From: Candidatus Latescibacter anaerobius SCGC AAA252-E07
Lineage (GTDB): Bacteria; Latescibacterota; Latescibacteria; Latescibacterales; Latescibacteraceae
Assembly (NCBI GenBank): GCA_000403035.1
Contig: AQSL01000154.1
Location: 1 to 24,533 of the forward strand
Direction of reading: 5' to 3'
Length of the DNA stretch: 24,533 bases
The position numbers were made by a program, and so were the translations under genes. Numbering within the stretch: position 1 is the stretch's first letter; each line of letters begins with the position of its first letter. Of this stretch, positions 1 through 7,256 are shown one piece after another. Under the pieces are notes generated by a model. That model had not been told where the DNA came from, did no database searches, and worked only from the letters and a program-made list of their open reading frames with translations.

Positions 1-172
1 TATCGGTTACCGCATTATCTGCCAGCCCGTCTTCCGTGCGGAAAACAGTAAATGTGCTCACCAAATCGCCGCTTGTATCATCATTCACAAGCGTTGATTC
101 GCTGCATCCCCATGTACATAGTAATACTATCAGAAATCCAAGACTTATAAAGGAACACTGTGTTCTGTTCAT
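1..172 (-). CDS. Two-component regulator propeller lipoprotein, N-terminal part (cut by window edge)
   Basis: Only the first 57 codons are inside the window; the gene runs off the left end. The start ATG at 172 is preceded by a GGAGG Shine-Dalgarno site at 178-182 with 5-nt spacing. Residues 1-23 form a short charged start, a hydrophobic stretch (FLIVLLC) and a cysteine at position 23, which suggests a lipoprotein or cleavable signal; the box TWGC is not a canonical lipobox. After a short linker, the segment FTVFRTEDGLADNAVTD matches the opening of Reg_prop beta-propeller repeats (known motif: GL-x-N-x-V). Such proteins are usually extracytoplasmic sensors, often fused to a histidine kinase. 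The sigma-54 regulator upstream on the same strand has no kinase beside it, so the missing part of this gene could encode its partner. That pairing is inference. Confidence 0.65.
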   Translation of the reverse strand, partial: MNRTQCSFISLGFLIVLLCTWGCSESTLVNDDTSGDLVSTFTVFRTEDGLADNAVTD

Positions 173-482
173 TCCTGCCTCCAGTGGTATTGCTTCCAGC
201 AGTCGGTTTCAATCTTAATCCGGTGGGCGAGCATGAAATTCGCCCCTGCATTTTTATTCTTAACCCTTTTAAAGCGTGGTAAAAAACTCATAATCTCCGG
301 GTAATGCGCTGTCAAGGGCTGGCCCTAACAGCACGGTTTTTAAAGAACTGACAAACTTCTGTTTGCAGTAATATATTGAAATACAATGTAGTTACATAAA
401 GGCCAGCTTGTCTTGCCCTTGACAGCACCACAGATATATATTTCAAACAGTGGCGCGTGAAAAGACTTTTTCACCGCCCTCT
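173..482. other. Intergenic region of about 310 nt with hairpins and repeat pieces
   Basis: No convincing gene is seen here. It holds a perfect 6-bp hairpin (GGGCGA 225-230 with TCGCCC 240-245) in what would be the 5' leader of the propeller gene. A second hairpin at 308-332 is followed by a run of T on the plus strand, and the 83-bp dispersed repeat occupies 401-483. Short reading frames on the plus strand show no ribosome site and no recognisable protein. Confidence 0.6.
308..341 (+). repeat. Imperfect hairpin with T-tract and fragment of the 83-bp element
   Basis: GCTGT at 308-312 pairs with ACAGC at 328-332, and AGGGC at 315-319 pairs with GCCCT at 322-326, separated by a two-base mismatch. 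Five T residues follow at 337-341. It looks like a plus-strand intrinsic terminator, but there is no plus-strand gene before it. The 11-mer at 309-319 is an exact inverted copy of 415-425 in the neighbouring 83-bp element and also occurs in the copy near 21001, so this is probably a degraded third copy. Confidence 0.45.
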
Positions 483-483
483 T
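401..483 (+). repeat. 83-bp dispersed repeat, copy A
   Basis: This stretch matches the reverse complement of 20943-21025 at 72 of 83 positions by hand count, without gaps. It contains a strong hairpin at 452-478: GGCG plus GTGAAAA pairs with TTTTCAC plus CGCC, with one bulged base. The stem and bulge are identical in the other copy while the loop differs. It begins exactly at the stop codon of the response regulator gene (minus strand), so the hairpin may also end that transcript, though no T-run follows on that strand. Confidence 0.75.
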
Positions 484-1859
484 TAAAGCATATGATAACG
501 GTGCAACATTTTTCTCAGCGTGTTCCGAGATACTCCGAGAGCTTTTGCAGCCTCGCTCTGGTTGTCACCAACTCTTGCCATGACTTTTTCAAGAAGAGGT
601 TTTTCAACAGCTTCATGAGCGGTATCAAGTAGATTTCCCGAGCCATCCTCAATCAGTTTTGAAACAATATAGCTGATACTTTCAAGGTCATCCTGCCTGG
701 GGATATCAGCCGATACATTTTTTCCCAGCCCGAAATCGCCGGATTGCAGAACTACCATACGATGAATATAATTTTCAATTTCCCTGACATTCCCCGGCCA
801 GTCCATCGATACCATTTCACTTGTAAGCTCCGGAGTAAGCTTGAAATCAAGATTGTATTTCGAATTATAGCGTTCAACGAAATATTTTGCAAGCAAAGGA
901 ATATCTTCTTTTCTTTCCCGTAGCGGAGGTATATGGATAGGAACAACCATCAGCCGGTAAAACAGGTCCTCTCTGAAAGAACCCTGCGCGGTTAATTTCT
1001 TGAGGTCGGCATTCGTGGCTGCTACGACACGGACATCCACATGAATGGTTTCCGATGAACCAACGCGCTCAAACTCGTTTCGCTGGAGAAAGGTCAGAAG
1101 TTTTGCCTGGAGGTCAACACGCATGGTGCCGATTTCATCAAGTAAAAGTGTGCCCCCTTCGGCCAGTTCAAATTTCCCTTTTCTCGCCGCTATTGCCCCG
1201 GTGAAAGCACCTTTCTCATGTCCGAAAAGCTCACTTTCAAGAAGTTCCCCGGGTATAGATGTGCAGTTCACCGTAATAAAAGGCTTGTCACGGCGTGCGG
1301 AATGGTAATGTATCGCACGTGCAAGAAGGTCTTTGCCGGTACCTGTCTCGCCTGTTATCAATACCGTCGAATCAGTTGAAACTACCCGGCCGAGAAGCTT
1401 GTAAAGCTCTCGCATTCGAGGCGAATCACCGATAATCCGGTCCGAAACAACCGAAGACATATCCTTTTTCTTTTTTTCACGGTTTTCGTATTTCTCGATG
1501 GCACGTTTTGCGAGGGTGATGATCTCATCGATATCAAAGGGTTTTACAATGTAATCAAACGCCCCGTGTTTCATAGCTTCGACTGTATTTTCCATGCTTG
1601 AATGGGCTGTCATGATGATGGTTTCCGGCCTGTCGGGCATTTCCTTTATCGTTTCAAGTGCAGTAATACCATCCATAACCGGCATCATGACATCCATGAC
1701 AACAAGAGCATACGTGTTTTCATTGATCATCTCGAGCGCTCTTTTACCGTCCGGGGCAACATCGGCAGCGTAACCATCATCGGTAAATGCTTTTTCAAGC
1801 ACCCAGCAAATCGCCTTGTCATTGTCCACCACGAGAATCCGGTGTATGCGCTTATTCAT
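483..1859 (-). CDS. NtrC-family sigma-54-dependent response regulator
   Basis: A 458-residue, full-length three-domain regulator. Receiver domain at about 5-120 has the acidic pocket D12 and D14, phospho-acceptor D56 (in VVMDVMMP), T84 and K106. The AAA+ sigma-54 activation domain at about 141-385 has Walker A GETGTGKD at 170-177, the sigma-54 contact loop GAFTGA at 217-222, Walker B LLLDE at 238-242 and arginine-finger candidates R296 and R302. A Fis-type helix-turn-helix lies at about 420-458 (EAAKALGVSRNTLRKML). It should open sigma-54 promoters when phosphorylated. The start lies inside the last codons of the TPR gene upstream, with GAGGA 8 nt before it, so the two are translationally coupled. 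No histidine kinase is adjacent in the visible sequence, and I found no clear -24/-12 site in the window. Confidence 0.95.
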   Translation of the reverse strand: MNKRIHRILVVDNDKAICWVLEKAFTDDGYAADVAPDGKRALEMINENTYALVVMDVMMPVMDGITALETIKEMPDRPETIIMTAHSSMENTVEAMKHGAFDYIVKPFDIDEIITLAKRAIEKYENREKKKKDMSSVVSDRIIGDSPRMRELYKLLGRVVSTDSTVLITGETGTGKDLLARAIHYHSARRDKPFITVNCTSIPGELLESELFGHEKGAFTGAIAARKGKFELAEGGTLLLDEIGTMRVDLQAKLLTFLQRNEFERVGSSETIHVDVRVVAATNADLKKLTAQGSFREDLFYRLMVVPIHIPPLRERKEDIPLLAKYFVERYNSKYNLDFKLTPELTSEMVSMDWPGNVREIENYIHRMVVLQSGDFGLGKNVSADIPRQDDLESISYIVSKLIEDGSGNLLDTAHEAVEKPLLEKVMARVGDNQSEAAKALGVSRNTLRKMLHRYHML

Positions 1860-2871
1860 TCCTTAATTCCTCAATCATGTTTACTGCCCCGTCTATCCTT
1901 TCGCGCTGACGTCTGTAAACGGTGTTATTATTTTTAAACGCAATAATCTTAGTACAAAAATAAATACATTCCTCATTTTTCCCAACTGATTTTGAAAGAA
2001 CAGCCAGTTTCCACCAGCACCTCAGTTCACCGGAACCATCATCCGCTTCATCCTCTCTCATACTTTCGGCAATACCGGTGAATATCCTGACAGCAGCATC
2101 ATACTGTTGTAACCTTTTATAGGCCTCTCCAAGCTGCCAGGCAAAAAGCCTGCAATCCGGGTATGATTGAACGATTTTTTCAGCAAGTTTGACTGCATCT
2201 TCCGGATTATACTCCAGAAGCATTTCCAGAAGAACCGTTCTGGATAAAGGGCCGTTAAGCCTGCCAAGTGATATTGCCTTTTTCACATCTGCTATACCCT
2301 GTTCACGTTCATCACTGATAAACGGCAGCCAGGTGAGACGGGCAATCGCAACACTCTTCCAGAAATGATAACTCCCCGTCATCAGGAAGGCATCATAAAA
2401 AGTCGTATCCGCTTTCACAATTGTTAACATCCCTTTCGCTCCGGAACGCCCTTTCGCAATTCCATACAGTAATCTGCCCGATACCGATGCACGTGCACCT
2501 ATAAGGCCATGTGCGGCATACAGATAATAGTGCGCCCAGAGGTCGCCGGAATCACGTTTTATTTTTTCGCGGGAGAGACTCACCGTTTTCTCAAGCAAAC
2601 CGTAGTACTCATCATCCCTTGTATATTCATCGTAGTCAATAAACCGGTACTGCAAAATCGAAGCCTTGAACAAGGGTCCGGCAGGTTCATCCGGATGCTC
2701 GCGGATAAAACGGTTTGCCTCATCTTCTGCTTGCGTATACTTTCCTGAAAGAATAGAGTCTGATATCTTCTGATACACTTTTTCGGGAACAAGTGTTTCA
2801 CGGGCACATACCTGTCCGCTGCAAAGCAAGAAGAAAATAAATAGATACTTAAATAAATTCACCGGGATCAT
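1852..2871 (-). CDS. Secreted TPR-like protein of unknown function
   Basis: 339 residues from the chosen start. The reading frame stays open to 3003, but ATG 2871 places a signal peptide at the N terminus (MIPVNLFKYLFIFFLLCSG, cleavage about residue 23) whereas the longer form would bury it. The Shine-Dalgarno site is weak (AGTGG). The mature part is helical with repeat pairs such as SGKYTQAEDEANRFIREHPDEP near the start and QYDAAVRIFTG, LSKSVGKNEECIYFC near the end, which look like tetratricopeptide repeats. TPR proteins usually mediate protein contacts; no catalytic motif is seen. The gene overlaps the sigma-54 regulator by 8 nt and so forms an operon with it, suggesting a periplasmic component of the same signalling unit. 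A role cannot be assigned from the sequence. Confidence 0.8.
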   Translation of the reverse strand: MIPVNLFKYLFIFFLLCSGQVCARETLVPEKVYQKISDSILSGKYTQAEDEANRFIREHPDEPAGPLFKASILQYRFIDYDEYTRDDEYYGLLEKTVSLSREKIKRDSGDLWAHYYLYAAHGLIGARASVSGRLLYGIAKGRSGAKGMLTIVKADTTFYDAFLMTGSYHFWKSVAIARLTWLPFISDEREQGIADVKKAISLGRLNGPLSRTVLLEMLLEYNPEDAVKLAEKIVQSYPDCRLFAWQLGEAYKRLQQYDAAVRIFTGIAESMREDEADDGSGELRCWWKLAVLSKSVGKNEECIYFCTKIIAFKNNNTVYRRQRERIDGAVNMIEELRNE

Positions 2872-2912
2872 TGCCACTTTTTTATTATTCAAACTAGAGA
2901 ACTTTATCCAAA

Positions 2913-2941
2913 ATAATATTGTTTTTTTATGAAAAGAGCAA
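2913..2941 (-). promoter_or_regulatory. Possible sigma-70-type promoter for the TPR/regulator operon
   Basis: On the minus strand TTGCTC (2941-2936) and TATTAT (2918-2913) are separated by 17 bp, about 40 nt upstream of the chosen start at 2871. The -10 box matches 5 of 6 consensus bases and the -35 only 3 of 6. Its position supports the shorter start of the TPR gene. Confidence 0.35.
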
Positions 2942-3121
2942 GAATCAAATATATAATCATGAATTTTTGCTTGATTATCACGAACCAACATGTTAAAATG
3001 CATTACAATATAATCTAAGCCGGAATCTCTTGAAACAACTTCGATACAATGAATAGTATAACTGTGATACTTTTAATTCTTACAGATAATGACAAACATA
3101 TTCACCATGGAGGGTAACACC

Positions 3122-4234
3122 ATGTCAACAAACAAAAATGACGTTCAGGAACTATCTTCCGCACGCCGTGATTTTCTCAAGAAGGCCGCAACCGTTGTCG
3201 GTGCAACTTCATTAGCAGCAGGCACTGTCTCATCTGTTCATGCTGCCCAAAAGAAAAGCAATGGCGGCAAATTGAAACTTGGCGTTTTTGGTCTTGATTA
3301 CACTTTCTGGGGTTTGTGGGCAGATATCCTCAGCCCGAAAGGGAAAAACTCAGTCGGCAACTTCTTCAATATGGAACCCGCATATGTCTGGGATAAAGAT
3401 ATGAAAAAAGCCCGGGACTTCGCAGATAAATGGGGCTGCGAGGTCGTTGAAAAGTACGACGGCATGCTGGGAAAGGTTGATGGTGTTGTCAACGGTGAAC
3501 TCTATAATATTCCCTGGCAGCACAAACTGCTCCGTCCGTATATCGAGGCGGGTGTCCCCTCATTTCTCCAGAGGCCCTGGTCATCACGGATCAGGGACCT
3601 TGATGAAATGCTTGAACTGGCGGCAAAGCATAGCGCTCCGATTATAGCTACCGCAACTTACGAGCATTACAATGAAGCGGATAACTTCCAGCAGAAGCTT
3701 AAAAATGTCGGTGAAATTAACTCCGTTTTTGCTACTTGCGGCGCAGGCGACCGCCCTCATTTCCATATTCCATATATGATGATGAAGATTCTTGGCTACA
3801 ATGTTGATACAATATCGCTCATTACCAGCGACCCAAAGGGACGCAGCGGGGGAAAACCGTTTTACTTATGTGCAAATTACATGTATGGCGAAAGTAACAA
3901 CCAATCGCCTTATGTGCTCTCGATGCACGTTTCGCCGAACGATGTCTTCAGTTTTAAAATTACTGGCAGAAATGGCGCCGAGGAAGCCGTCATGCCGGGA
4001 GGAACGAACTATTTCTACCGCTTCGCATCCCAGTTGATCGACATCCAGAATACCATTGAAACAAAAACGAATTACCAGCCCTTCGATATTGTACGGAAGA
4101 AATTCGAATGTATTCTTACCGAATATTATTCCCACTATGAGCGCGGCGGGGCACCTGTTAAGGTCGGTACGGTGCCTCAAGACTGGCAATTACCGCCCTG
4201 GAGACCTGACTGGTACAGCGATTCAGATTTTTAA
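3122..4234 (+). CDS. Tat-exported Gfo/Idh/MocA-like protein, paralogue 1
   Basis: 370 residues from ATG 3122, chosen because GGAGG lies 7 nt upstream; in-frame ATGs at 3089 and 3107 are less well placed. A twin-arginine signal (ARRDFLKK, R15-R16) is followed by a hydrophobic stretch and AHA-type cleavage site near 41. The rest follows the Gfo/Idh/MocA layout: an N-terminal Rossmann segment at about 50-165 and an alpha/beta C-terminal domain with PHFHIPYMMMKILG. The glycine motif reads GVFGLDYTF, so the second glycine of GxGxxG/A is Asp. The EKP motif, whose lysine is catalytic in orthodox members, is QRP (R151-P152). Family members oxidise or reduce sugars with NAD(P), and some exported members hold the cofactor tightly. 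Activity here is uncertain. It is the first of four consecutive paralogues. Confidence 0.85.
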   Translation: MSTNKNDVQELSSARRDFLKKAATVVGATSLAAGTVSSVHAAQKKSNGGKLKLGVFGLDYTFWGLWADILSPKGKNSVGNFFNMEPAYVWDKDMKKARDFADKWGCEVVEKYDGMLGKVDGVVNGELYNIPWQHKLLRPYIEAGVPSFLQRPWSSRIRDLDEMLELAAKHSAPIIATATYEHYNEADNFQQKLKNVGEINSVFATCGAGDRPHFHIPYMMMKILGYNVDTISLITSDPKGRSGGKPFYLCANYMYGESNNQSPYVLSMHVSPNDVFSFKITGRNGAEEAVMPGGTNYFYRFASQLIDIQNTIETKTNYQPFDIVRKKFECILTEYYSHYERGGAPVKVGTVPQDWQLPPWRPDWYSDSDF

Positions 4235-4430
4235 GAATTATTTCGAAAATCAAATAATGATAGAATTATGGGGGAAAGAAATCAGAATCAGGAATGAAAC
4301 GGTTTTTTACTTCGAATATTCCGGGTTCTTATGTTCATCTTTTTACTATTTCAATACAATCGATACAACAGCTTAGTACCTTACTATCCAAAATAAGGTT
4401 TAAGCAGCATCAGGAAAGGAGAACAACAAT

Positions 4431-5534
4431 ATGTCCGAATCAAAATCGAGACGTTCTTTTCTCAGGAAGGGTGCAACAGCTGGAGTCGCATCAATACTTG
4501 CAGGCACAAGCGCACAAGCTGCCCCGAAAAATGACAGCAGGCTTAAAATCGGTGTAATCGGTCTTGGGCCGTATTCATTCATGTTATGGAGTTGGGCGGA
4601 TATCATCGAAGGAACAAAACCCGGCAGCCCGCGCGGAAACTTCGGAACACGGTTACTCAATATGGAAATCACCCATGTCTGGGACACCAACAAAAAGGCA
4701 GCCGAAGAATTCGCCGGCCGCATGGATGCAAAGGTTGTGAATAAATTCGATGACATGATTGGCAAAATCGACGGCCTTATTCTGTCGGATTTCGGCGATG
4801 TCGGCTACCAGCATAATCTTGTGATACCCTATCTCGAAGCCGGAGTGCCGACATATATAAGCCGTCCTTTCGCATACAGCCTCCGTGATATCGATGCCAT
4901 GCTCGAAGCGGCGGCAAAAAGTAACACTCCTATAATTGCAACTGCAAAATACGAGCACTACAAGGAAGTACCGGCTCTCAAAAACAAGATAAAGAATGTC
5001 GGGACAATAAAACTCGTACAGGCGGATGCATTTACCATTGATTTCCCCGCACACTTTCACATCCAGTTCATGATGCTCAAGATTCTCGGATATGATGTGA
5101 AAAGTGTCAGTATGTTTACCGATCATGACATGAAAGCCAATTATGTACATGAAACGTATCTCTATCCCGGAAATACTGATCAGCCGCCGTTCCTCTGCAC
5201 GATTGACGGTGCCAGAATACCCGATTCCTTCCATATCAGGATAATCGGCGATAACGGGATCGAGGAAGCGAGCATGTTGAGAGGTTATGAATGGGACTAC
5301 AGTCTATTACACCGTTATGCCCCGCAGATACTCGATATGCAGCGCACTTTCGAGGGCAAAAACTACGAGCCCTATGATGTTGTCCGTAAGAAAACCGAAA
5401 TATTCCTTACCGCTTATTTTTCGTATCTCGAACGGGGCGGTGCACCGGTCGATGTGGGAACTGTGCCTGTGGACTGGCGCGTTAATTCGCCCAATATTGA
5501 TGACCGCCAGGAAATCGATCAATACAGCAGGTAG
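4431..5534 (+). CDS. Tat-exported Gfo/Idh/MocA-like protein, paralogue 2
   Basis: 367 residues; AAGGAG at 4416-4421 supports ATG 4431. The Tat signal SRRSFLRK (R7-R8) precedes a short hydrophobic region ending SAQA near 30. This copy has the best preserved cofactor site of the four: KIGVIGLGPYSF keeps G44-L-G46, with Ser where the third glycine or alanine would be. The EKP position is SRP (R145-P146). The C-terminal domain has PAHFHIQFMMLKILG and ends with ERGGAPVDVGTVPVDW, nearly the same as the end of paralogue 1, with which it forms the closer pair. If any of the four still binds NAD(P), this is the likeliest. It is separated from paralogue 1 by 196 AT-rich nt and followed by a strong terminator. 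Confidence 0.88.
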   Translation: MSESKSRRSFLRKGATAGVASILAGTSAQAAPKNDSRLKIGVIGLGPYSFMLWSWADIIEGTKPGSPRGNFGTRLLNMEITHVWDTNKKAAEEFAGRMDAKVVNKFDDMIGKIDGLILSDFGDVGYQHNLVIPYLEAGVPTYISRPFAYSLRDIDAMLEAAAKSNTPIIATAKYEHYKEVPALKNKIKNVGTIKLVQADAFTIDFPAHFHIQFMMLKILGYDVKSVSMFTDHDMKANYVHETYLYPGNTDQPPFLCTIDGARIPDSFHIRIIGDNGIEEASMLRGYEWDYSLLHRYAPQILDMQRTFEGKNYEPYDVVRKKTEIFLTAYFSYLERGGAPVDVGTVPVDWRVNSPNIDDRQEIDQYSR

Positions 5535-5583
5535 GTATCAATTGTTTATTTCATCTGAGATATTACTTTTAACATAGTCAACC

Positions 5584-5612
5584 GGGGGGCAGATAATGTT
5601 TGCCCCCTTTTT
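5584..5612 (+). terminator. Rho-independent terminator after paralogue 2
   Basis: GGGGGCA at 5585-5591 pairs perfectly with TGCCCCC at 5601-5607 around a 9-nt loop, followed at once by TTTTT. It lies 50 nt past the stop at 5534. It implies that paralogues 3 and 4 are transcribed from their own promoter or promoters rather than by full read-through. Confidence 0.85.
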
Positions 5613-5760
5613 CATCCGGAGATGTTATAATTGGTCAGCGGTCAGTAAAAAATGACATTTTTTCATTGTTCGCGAAAAGGTATTTTTATTTATCTTTCAA
5701 AGTTGAATGCTAAAACTGAAAGCTAAAATATTCGTAGATTTTTTTTACAGGAGAAATCAA

Positions 5761-6897
5761 ATGCCAGACCAAAAATCGAGACGATCGTTTTTCAAGACAG
5801 CCGCAGCAGGCGGTGCTATGCTTGTTTCCACACAAAAAGCTCATGCCAAACGCAAAAAATACAGACGAAAAAGCCCCGCTTCAGTCGAGCTGATAGAGGT
5901 CGGGATAATAACCTGCGCATATTATTCACACATCGAAGATATCTGGGGTTTGTTCCTTAATCCGCCGCTGGAAGAACGTCGTGGAACATTCTGGCCACGG
6001 TCAACCGGCATGGTCATGACCTATGTCTGGGACCCCGACCGTGAAGCCGCTGAAAACTTCGCGAAAAAGTATGATGTCAAGGTTGCGAAAAATTATTATG
6101 ACATGGTGGACAAGGTTGATGCGGTGATTCTTTCGGACTTTTATGCGACAGGATGGTGGCCTCAGCTTTCAAAGCCGTACCTCGAAGCGGGTATGCCGAC
6201 ACTTATCAACCGTCCGTTTGCGTTCTCCCTGCGGGAGGCGCGCGAGATGATTGAAAGGTCGAAAAAGTATAACGCCCCCATTCTTGTCCCCTCCTCTGAC
6301 GAGACAATGAACGAAACTCTTAAGCTCCGCACGAAAGTGAAGAAACTGCTCGATGAGGGAGCATATATTACCGGGGCAATGGCAACAGAACCCTGCAACG
6401 AATATCCTGCCCATGGTCTTCACGGCATTTATAACCTTTATACTGTTCTGAATCCGAAGGTAATAGCTGCAAGTCTCCAGGCAGATACCTGGTGGGATTT
6501 CAAAACCCCGGCTTTCATGACCTGGCGCTGTACTCAGGAAAAGCACCCCGATTATTATGTGGGAATACAGATGACACGTGAAAATTATACGTTTGGATGG
6601 GTAATGGTTTCCACTTCGGAGGCAAGGGTTCAGGAAAATAATGACCGTCCGGATGACGGTTACGGGCTTTTTAAAAACGCATTCATCCCCACAATGCTTG
6701 AGTTTGCGAGGATGGTCGAGACGGGAGAAATGCCCCAGACTCATGAGTTTATTATGGAAAAAACCACGACATTTCTCACCGGATTCTACTCTCATTGTGA
6801 AAAAAACGGACTCATGATTACATGTTCTGACCTTCCTGAGGACTGGCGTGCCCCGGAAGTAATGCCGGACAGAATCCCGGATGATATATTCAAATAG
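5761..6897 (+). CDS. Tat-exported Gfo/Idh/MocA-like protein, paralogue 3 (no glycine motif)
   Basis: 378 residues from ATG 5761, chosen over the in-frame ATG at 5707 because AGGAG lies 7 nt before it and the Tat signal SRRSFFK (R7-R8) then sits at the N terminus. After AHA (near 29) comes a very basic linker (KRKKYRRKSP). The first beta strand and turn read VGIITCAYYSHIEDIW, with none of the glycines expected for dinucleotide binding. The EKP site is NRP (R151-P152). Other parts of the fold remain: MTYVWDPDREAAENFAKKYDVKVAKNYYDMVDKVD and PYLEAGMPTLINRPFAFSL. The histidine segment is AHGLHGIYNLY. It may have become a non-oxidising enzyme or a binding protein; this is inference. It is closely similar to the next gene. 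Confidence 0.85.
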   Translation: MPDQKSRRSFFKTAAAGGAMLVSTQKAHAKRKKYRRKSPASVELIEVGIITCAYYSHIEDIWGLFLNPPLEERRGTFWPRSTGMVMTYVWDPDREAAENFAKKYDVKVAKNYYDMVDKVDAVILSDFYATGWWPQLSKPYLEAGMPTLINRPFAFSLREAREMIERSKKYNAPILVPSSDETMNETLKLRTKVKKLLDEGAYITGAMATEPCNEYPAHGLHGIYNLYTVLNPKVIAASLQADTWWDFKTPAFMTWRCTQEKHPDYYVGIQMTRENYTFGWVMVSTSEARVQENNDRPDDGYGLFKNAFIPTMLEFARMVETGEMPQTHEFIMEKTTTFLTGFYSHCEKNGLMITCSDLPEDWRAPEVMPDRIPDDIFK

Positions 6898-7252
6898 GCG
6901 TTTAACGGTCAGGGCAGTTCTGCTTTATGTTTAACCGTGCCCCAATCCAAAAAGGAAAAGGTTCATTACGGTTTATGTGTTGCCTGGATTATTTTTACAG
7001 TTATGCGGAAATTCATTGGGAATATTTTATAAACAATTATATTGATTAGTATGTAAGAGTTTATTCACTGTTAGAATAATCAGATTACACTCTATCCATA
7101 AAATATGAACGTAGAAATGCCCTCTATACTTTGTTTTCTTATTCGTAAGTATCGTTTTTTATGTTAAGAAAGCTTTTCAATATGCTCCGCTCAATCATAG
7201 GAATTCTCTTGATAGGATTTTTTATATCTTTACCAAAAGAAGGAGGTTTCAA
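6898..7252 (+). other. Intergenic region of about 355 nt, AT-rich, with a possible leader ORF
   Basis: Between paralogues 3 and 4. The first 100 nt hold a weak GGGCA/TGCCC inverted repeat but no clear terminator. The remainder is AT-rich and could contain the promoter of paralogue 4; no boxes are convincing. The last 90 nt are covered by the small reading frame listed separately. Confidence 0.5.
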
Positions 7253-7256
7253 ATGA
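7161..7256 (+). CDS. Possible 31-residue hydrophobic leader peptide overlapping the next start
   Basis: An ATG at 7161 opens a frame that ends at TGA 7254-7256, overlapping the ATG of paralogue 4 as ATGA. The peptide would be basic at the start (MLRKLFNMLRS), then hydrophobic (IIGILLIGFFISL), ending KEGGFK, where the codons for EGG are the Shine-Dalgarno site of the next gene. This arrangement fits translational coupling. There is no good ribosome site before 7161 and such frames arise by chance, so the call is tentative. Confidence 0.25.
   Translation: MLRKLFNMLRSIIGILLIGFFISLPKEGGFK

Noticed and set aside
2872..3003. 44-residue N-terminal extension of the TPR protein
   Set aside because: It would bury a clear signal peptide, and a promoter-like sequence lies within it.
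4653..5234. 193-codon minus-strand frame inside Tat paralogue 2
   Set aside because: Shadow of a well-supported gene with a good ribosome site and Tat signal on the other strand.
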